A DNA stretch of 9,114 nt from positions 1-9,114 of the forward strand of contig CAIYXH010000280.1 in the NCBI GenBank assembly GCA_903930195.1, read 5' to 3'. The stretch comes from an uncultured Actinomycetes bacterium (lineage in GTDB: Bacteria; Actinomycetota; Thermoleophilia; Gaiellales; Gaiellaceae). Below are positions 6,194 through 9,114 of the stretch, in pieces. The position numbers and the translations under genes are program-made. The notes beneath the pieces were generated by a model, which was not told the origin of the DNA, searched no databases, and worked only from the letters and a program-made list of their open reading frames with translations. The first letter of the stretch is position 1. Each line of letters opens with the position of its first letter.

Positions 6194-7426
6194 ATGAAGC
6201 GGGGAGAGCTCGAGTCGAGAATCCTGATTCTCGTCACCCTGGCGCTCGTCGCCTTCGGGATCGTGATGGTCTACTCGGCCACGTCCGCGTCCGCCGCGGT
6301 CGGCGGCTCGAACCCGAACTACTACCTCGAGCGGCAGGGAGGCTACGCCGCCGTCGGGATCGTGTTGATGGTGCTGCTGCAGCGCTGGGACTTCCGCCGC
6401 CTGCGCGCCCTCGCGCCGCCGCTCGTCCTGATCTCGCTGTTCTCGCTGGTCGCGGTGCTCGTGGTCGGAGCCGACGTCAACGGCGCCCGCCGCTGGATCG
6501 GCCTCGGGCCGGTCGTCTTCCAGCCGTCGGAGTTCGCGAAGCTCGCGCTCGCGATCTGGATCTCGGCGTACCTCGCCCGCCATCCCGCGCCGCGCACGCT
6601 GAAGGAGCTCGCCCGGCCGATCGGCCTGCTTGCCGGAACCTTCGCTGCGCTCCTCGTGGTCGAGCCCGATCTCGGCACGGCGATCGCGCTGATGATCATG
6701 CTCGCGGTGGTGCTCCTCGTCTCGGGGATGCCCGGGCGCGTGCTTGCCCTCGCGGTCACGCTCGCCTGCGCCGCCGGAACGATCTCGATCTGGATGGAGC
6801 CCTACCGCCGCGAACGCTTCTTCGCCTTCCTGCATCCGTGGCGCGACGCGCAGGGGACGGGCTTCCAGATCGTCCAGGCGATGATCGGCATGGGCTCGGG
6901 CGGCGTCTTCGGCGTCGGCCTCGGCCAGGGCGTCCAGAAGATCTTCTATCTCCCCGAGGCGCCCACGGACATGATGGCCGCGAATATCGGCGAGGAGCTC
7001 GGGCTGGTCGGGGTGAGTGCCGTGATCCTGGCGTACATGGCCTTCGGCTACGCCGGCTTCAAGCTCGCGCTCGGCTGCCGCGATCCGTTCGGCAAGCGCC
7101 TCGCGGTCGCGATCACCGGCCTCGTCTGCGGCCAGGCAGCCGTCAACCTCGCGGCGGTGATGGGCGTCGCCCCGCTCACGGGCATCCCGCTCCCGTTCCT
7201 CTCCTACGGCGGCTCGAGCCTGATCGTGCTGCTCGCCTCCGTCGGAATCCTCCTTAACATCGCTCAACGTGGAAACGTCAAGACCCAAGCAGTGCGTGAT
7301 CGCAGCCGGGGGGACAGCCGGCCACGTGCTGTCAGCTCTCGCAGTCGCGGAAGCGCTGACGGCACGCGGCGTACAGGTGACGTTCGCCGGGTCGCCGGAT
7401 CGGGTCGAAGCGCGGCTCGTTCCTGA
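6194..7426 (+). CDS. ftsW: Septal peptidoglycan glycosyltransferase FtsW (SEDS family)
   Basis: Polytopic membrane protein that polymerises lipid II at the division septum together with its partner transpeptidase FtsI. The 410 residues include about ten hydrophobic segments between roughly residues 8 and 360. SEDS motifs in order: GARRWIGLGPVVFQPSEFAKLAL (6482-6550), VEPDLGTA, HPWRDAQGTGFQIVQAM, GSGGVFGVGLGQGVQK, LPEAPTD with the conserved Asp259, IGEELGLVG, and PFLSYGGSSL near the end. The usual His two residues before that Asp is Pro257. The position between murD and murG, and the complete GEELGL and SYGGSS motifs, favour FtsW over RodA or SpoVE. The recognisable family sequence stops near LLNIAQRG (about base 7273). 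The remaining 51 residues are rich in Arg, Ser and Gly and lie mostly in DNA that also encodes the start of MurG, so this tail may not be conserved. A one-base shift near 7274 would end the protein at 7299. Confidence 0.95.
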   Translation: MKRGELESRILILVTLALVAFGIVMVYSATSASAAVGGSNPNYYLERQGGYAAVGIVLMVLLQRWDFRRLRALAPPLVLISLFSLVAVLVVGADVNGARRWIGLGPVVFQPSEFAKLALAIWISAYLARHPAPRTLKELARPIGLLAGTFAALLVVEPDLGTAIALMIMLAVVLLVSGMPGRVLALAVTLACAAGTISIWMEPYRRERFFAFLHPWRDAQGTGFQIVQAMIGMGSGGVFGVGLGQGVQKIFYLPEAPTDMMAANIGEELGLVGVSAVILAYMAFGYAGFKLALGCRDPFGKRLAVAITGLVCGQAAVNLAAVMGVAPLTGIPLPFLSYGGSSLIVLLASVGILLNIAQRGNVKTQAVRDRSRGDSRPRAVSSRSRGSADGTRRTGDVRRVAGSGRSAARS

Positions 7427-8339
7427 CGCCGGCTTCGAGCTCGACACTTTCCGGATCAGCGGCTTTCCGCGCCGGCCCTCGGCCGCGCTCGCTCGCGCGC
7501 TCGGCCGCGCGGCCGCAGCACCGTTCGCCTGCCGCGCGATCCTGCGGCGACGGCGTCCCGACGTCGTCTTCGGCGCGGGCGGCTACGTCGCCGGGCCGAT
7601 GCTCGCTGCAGCTGCGTCGCTGCGCATCCCGGCCGCGAACGCCGAGGCCGACGCGCACCTCGGGCTCGCGAACCGGCTCGCGCTTCCGTTCTCACGCGTG
7701 ACCTTCCTGGCGTATCCGCTGCCCGGGCGCGAGCCGCCGCGCTTTCGCGTCGTGGGCCGGCCGCTGCCCGAGCGAGCGCGGGCGATCCCCGTCGCGGAGG
7801 CGCGGGCACTCTTCGACCTGCCCGCCGACGGCCCTGTGCTGCTCGTCGCCGGGGCGCTGGCGGGAGCACGCTCGCTCAACGAGCTCGCCCTCGACGCGTT
7901 CGGCGCCGCCGGCCCGGCTGTCCTGCACATCGCCGGCGAGCGCGACTACCCGGCGCTCGTCTCCCGCGTGACGCGCCCCGACTATCGGCTGCTCCCGTCG
8001 ACCGACCGGATCGGCGCCGCCTACTCGGCCGCCGATCTCGCGATCACGCGGGCCGGAAGCTCGGTCTGGGAGATCGCCGCCGCCGGCCTGCCGGCGATCC
8101 TCGTGCCGTATCCCTATGCGACGGGCGATCACCAGGGGAAGAACGCCGAGTACTTCGTCGAGGCGGGCGGCGCGGTGATGGTGCGCGAGAGCCACCTGGG
8201 CGAGGTGCCCGAGCTCGCGCGCGGGATCCTCGACGACCGCGCCCGGCGTGCGGTTATGGGCGAGGCGATGCGCGCCGCGGCGAAGCCGCAGGCCGCCGAC
8301 GAGATCGCGGAAGGGCTGCTCGCGCTTGCCGGAGCTTGA
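7269..8339 (+). CDS. murG: UDP-GlcNAc:lipid I N-acetylglucosaminyltransferase MurG
   Basis: Membrane-associated GT-B (family GT28) glycosyltransferase that adds GlcNAc to lipid I at the cytoplasmic face, completing lipid II; 356 residues, the normal length. N-domain: first glycine loop AGGTAGH with His19, then GAGGYVAGP and NAEADAHLGLANR, which replaces the more usual HEQNA--GLANR. C-domain: VAGALAGARSLN (194-204) at the place of the GGSxGAR loop, TRAGSSVWEIAAAGLPAILV with Glu268 at the UDP-GlcNAc binding position, and PYPYATGDHQGKNA. GTG 7269 is chosen because it gives a full first beta strand (KQCVIA) before the glycine loop. GTG 7296 would leave only three residues before it. Neither start has a visible Shine-Dalgarno sequence, and either lies inside ftsW, so coupled translation is likely. 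The 3' end overlaps murC by 14 bases. Confidence 0.95.
   Translation: METSRPKQCVIAAGGTAGHVLSALAVAEALTARGVQVTFAGSPDRVEARLVPDAGFELDTFRISGFPRRPSAALARALGRAAAAPFACRAILRRRRPDVVFGAGGYVAGPMLAAAASLRIPAANAEADAHLGLANRLALPFSRVTFLAYPLPGREPPRFRVVGRPLPERARAIPVAEARALFDLPADGPVLLVAGALAGARSLNELALDAFGAAGPAVLHIAGERDYPALVSRVTRPDYRLLPSTDRIGAAYSAADLAITRAGSSVWEIAAAGLPAILVPYPYATGDHQGKNAEYFVEAGGAVMVRESHLGEVPELARGILDDRARRAVMGEAMRAAAKPQAADEIAEGLLALAGA
8309..8315 (+). promoter_or_regulatory. Shine-Dalgarno sequence for murC
   Basis: GGAAGGG lies within the last codons of murG, ten bases before the TTG at 8326. It supports that TTG as the murC start; the only nearby rival, the TTG at 8336, is in a different frame and gives no recognisable protein. 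Confidence 0.5.
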
Positions 8340-9114
8340 CGGGCGCCGCCTCTGGTTCGTCGGCATCGGCGGCGCCGGGCTCTCGGCCTACGCGCAGCTC
8401 GCGCAGGCATGGGGGGCCGAGGTCGGCGGGTGGGATCGCGTCGCAACGCCCTATCTGGAGGCGCTCGGCGAGATCCCGGTCGAGCTCTCGCCCGAGCCGG
8501 TCGTGCGGGAGGGGTGGGAGACGATCGTCTCGAGCGCGTATCCCGGCGTTCCGGGCCGCAACCGGGCAGAGCTCCTCGCCGAGCTCGTGGGGCTGCGCCG
8601 CTCGATCGTCGTCGCCGGCAGTCACGGCAAGAGCACGACCTCGGCGCTGATCGCCTATGCGCTGCGCGAATCCGGCGCCGACCCTGCGTGGCTCGTCGGG
8701 GCGACCGTGCCGCAGCTCGGGAGCAACGCGGGCGCGGGGGAGGGTTGGCTCGTCGTCGAGGGCGACGAGTCCGACCGCACCGTCTTCTCGCTGCCGGCGC
8801 AGATCGCCGTCGTCACGAACGTGGAGCTCGAGCACCACTCCGAGTTCGCCTCGTACGCCGAGATTGCGGAGGCCTTCGATCGCTGGACCGCCTCGGTGCC
8901 GCACGCCGTCCGTGGCGAGCCGCCGTACGCGGGGGAGCTCGGCCTCGCGGGGGAGCACAACCGCCGCAACGCCGGCGTCGCCTGGCGGGCGCTCGAGCTC
9001 GCCGGCCATGCGGGCCCCGAGGCGGCTGCCGCCTTCGCCCGCTTCACCGGCACGGGCCGGCGCTTCGAGGTGACCGAGGCGGGAGGCATCACGCTCGTGG
9101 ACGACTACGCCCAC
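8326..9114 (+). CDS. murC: UDP-N-acetylmuramate:L-alanine ligase MurC, 3' partial
   Basis: Cytoplasmic ATP-dependent ligase that starts the stem peptide by adding L-Ala to UDP-MurNAc. The first 263 residues are present and the window ends inside the conserved DDYAHHP motif. The TTG start overlaps the end of murG by 14 bases; it places the first Rossmann loop GIGGAGLS (residues 13-20) where MurC proteins have it, and a ribosome site precedes it. Further motifs: SSAYPGVP, P-loop AGSHGKSTT with Lys102 (most MurC have GTHGKTTT; the His typical of MurC is kept), VEGDESD (144-150), TNVELEHHSEF (usually DH rather than EH), EHNRRN with His211 and Asn212, and RRFEV leading into VDDYAH. The stretch between SSAY and RAELLAEL is about ten residues shorter than in E. 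coli-type enzymes, because the usual NPE-to-IPV segment is largely absent. Identification is secure; length and C-terminal domain cannot be judged. Confidence 0.95.
   Translation, partial: MPELDGRRLWFVGIGGAGLSAYAQLAQAWGAEVGGWDRVATPYLEALGEIPVELSPEPVVREGWETIVSSAYPGVPGRNRAELLAELVGLRRSIVVAGSHGKSTTSALIAYALRESGADPAWLVGATVPQLGSNAGAGEGWLVVEGDESDRTVFSLPAQIAVVTNVELEHHSEFASYAEIAEAFDRWTASVPHAVRGEPPYAGELGLAGEHNRRNAGVAWRALELAGHAGPEAAAAFARFTGTGRRFEVTEAGGITLVDDYAH

Noticed and set aside
6128..7447. Minus-strand open frame of 439 codons opposite ftsW
   Set aside because: Highly charged, low-complexity antisense shadow covering almost exactly the ftsW gene; no motif or start context supports it.
8336..8650. 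Frame starting at TTG 8336, next to the murG stop
   Set aside because: It is a Ser/Arg/Ala-rich shadow. The frame starting at TTG 8326 contains the MurC Rossmann loop and P-loop.
8254..9114. Minus-strand open frame opposite murC running off the window end
   Set aside because: Same composition bias as the other antisense frames; the + strand murC has clear motifs throughout.

Overview
The window is a continuous piece of a division and cell-wall (dcw) gene cluster. Eight genes lie on the + strand in the order ftsI (5' end missing), murE, murF, mraY, murD, ftsW, murG, murC (3' end missing). I see no RNA gene, mobile element, CRISPR array or convincing minus-strand gene. The DNA is very GC-rich (about 70% by eye), codons end overwhelmingly in G or C, and TTG and GTG starts are common. 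This gene order, the MurG GGTAGH variant of the first glycine loop and the composition together suggest a high-GC actinobacterial lineage. Thermoleophilia is my best guess, but that is inference and not shown by the sequence.

Layout: the transpeptidase FtsI ends at 1350 and, after a 17-base gap, murE starts at 1368. murE/murF overlap by four bases (GTGA), murF/mraY by one base (TGATG) and mraY/murD by four bases (TTGA). The only sizeable spacer in the cluster is 56 bases between murD and ftsW, and it contains a potential hairpin and a strong Shine-Dalgarno sequence. ftsW then runs 158 bases into murG in another frame, and murG overlaps murC by 14 bases. No stretch without a gene exceeds 56 bases, so the whole window is probably one co-transcribed, translationally coupled unit.

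How the genes work together: MurC, MurD, MurE and MurF are the four ATP-dependent amino acid ligases that build UDP-MurNAc-pentapeptide in the cytoplasm. The MurE DNPR motif predicts meso-diaminopimelate at position 3. MraY transfers phospho-MurNAc-pentapeptide to undecaprenyl phosphate (lipid I), and MurG adds GlcNAc (lipid II). FtsW polymerises lipid II at the septum and FtsI cross-links the product.

I found no new system here. The points worth a second look are the long ftsW/murG overlap, several substitutions in usually conserved motifs (MurE, MurG, FtsW), a CxxC in the FtsI catalytic domain, the compact N-terminal domains of MurD and MurC, and the murD-ftsW spacer.
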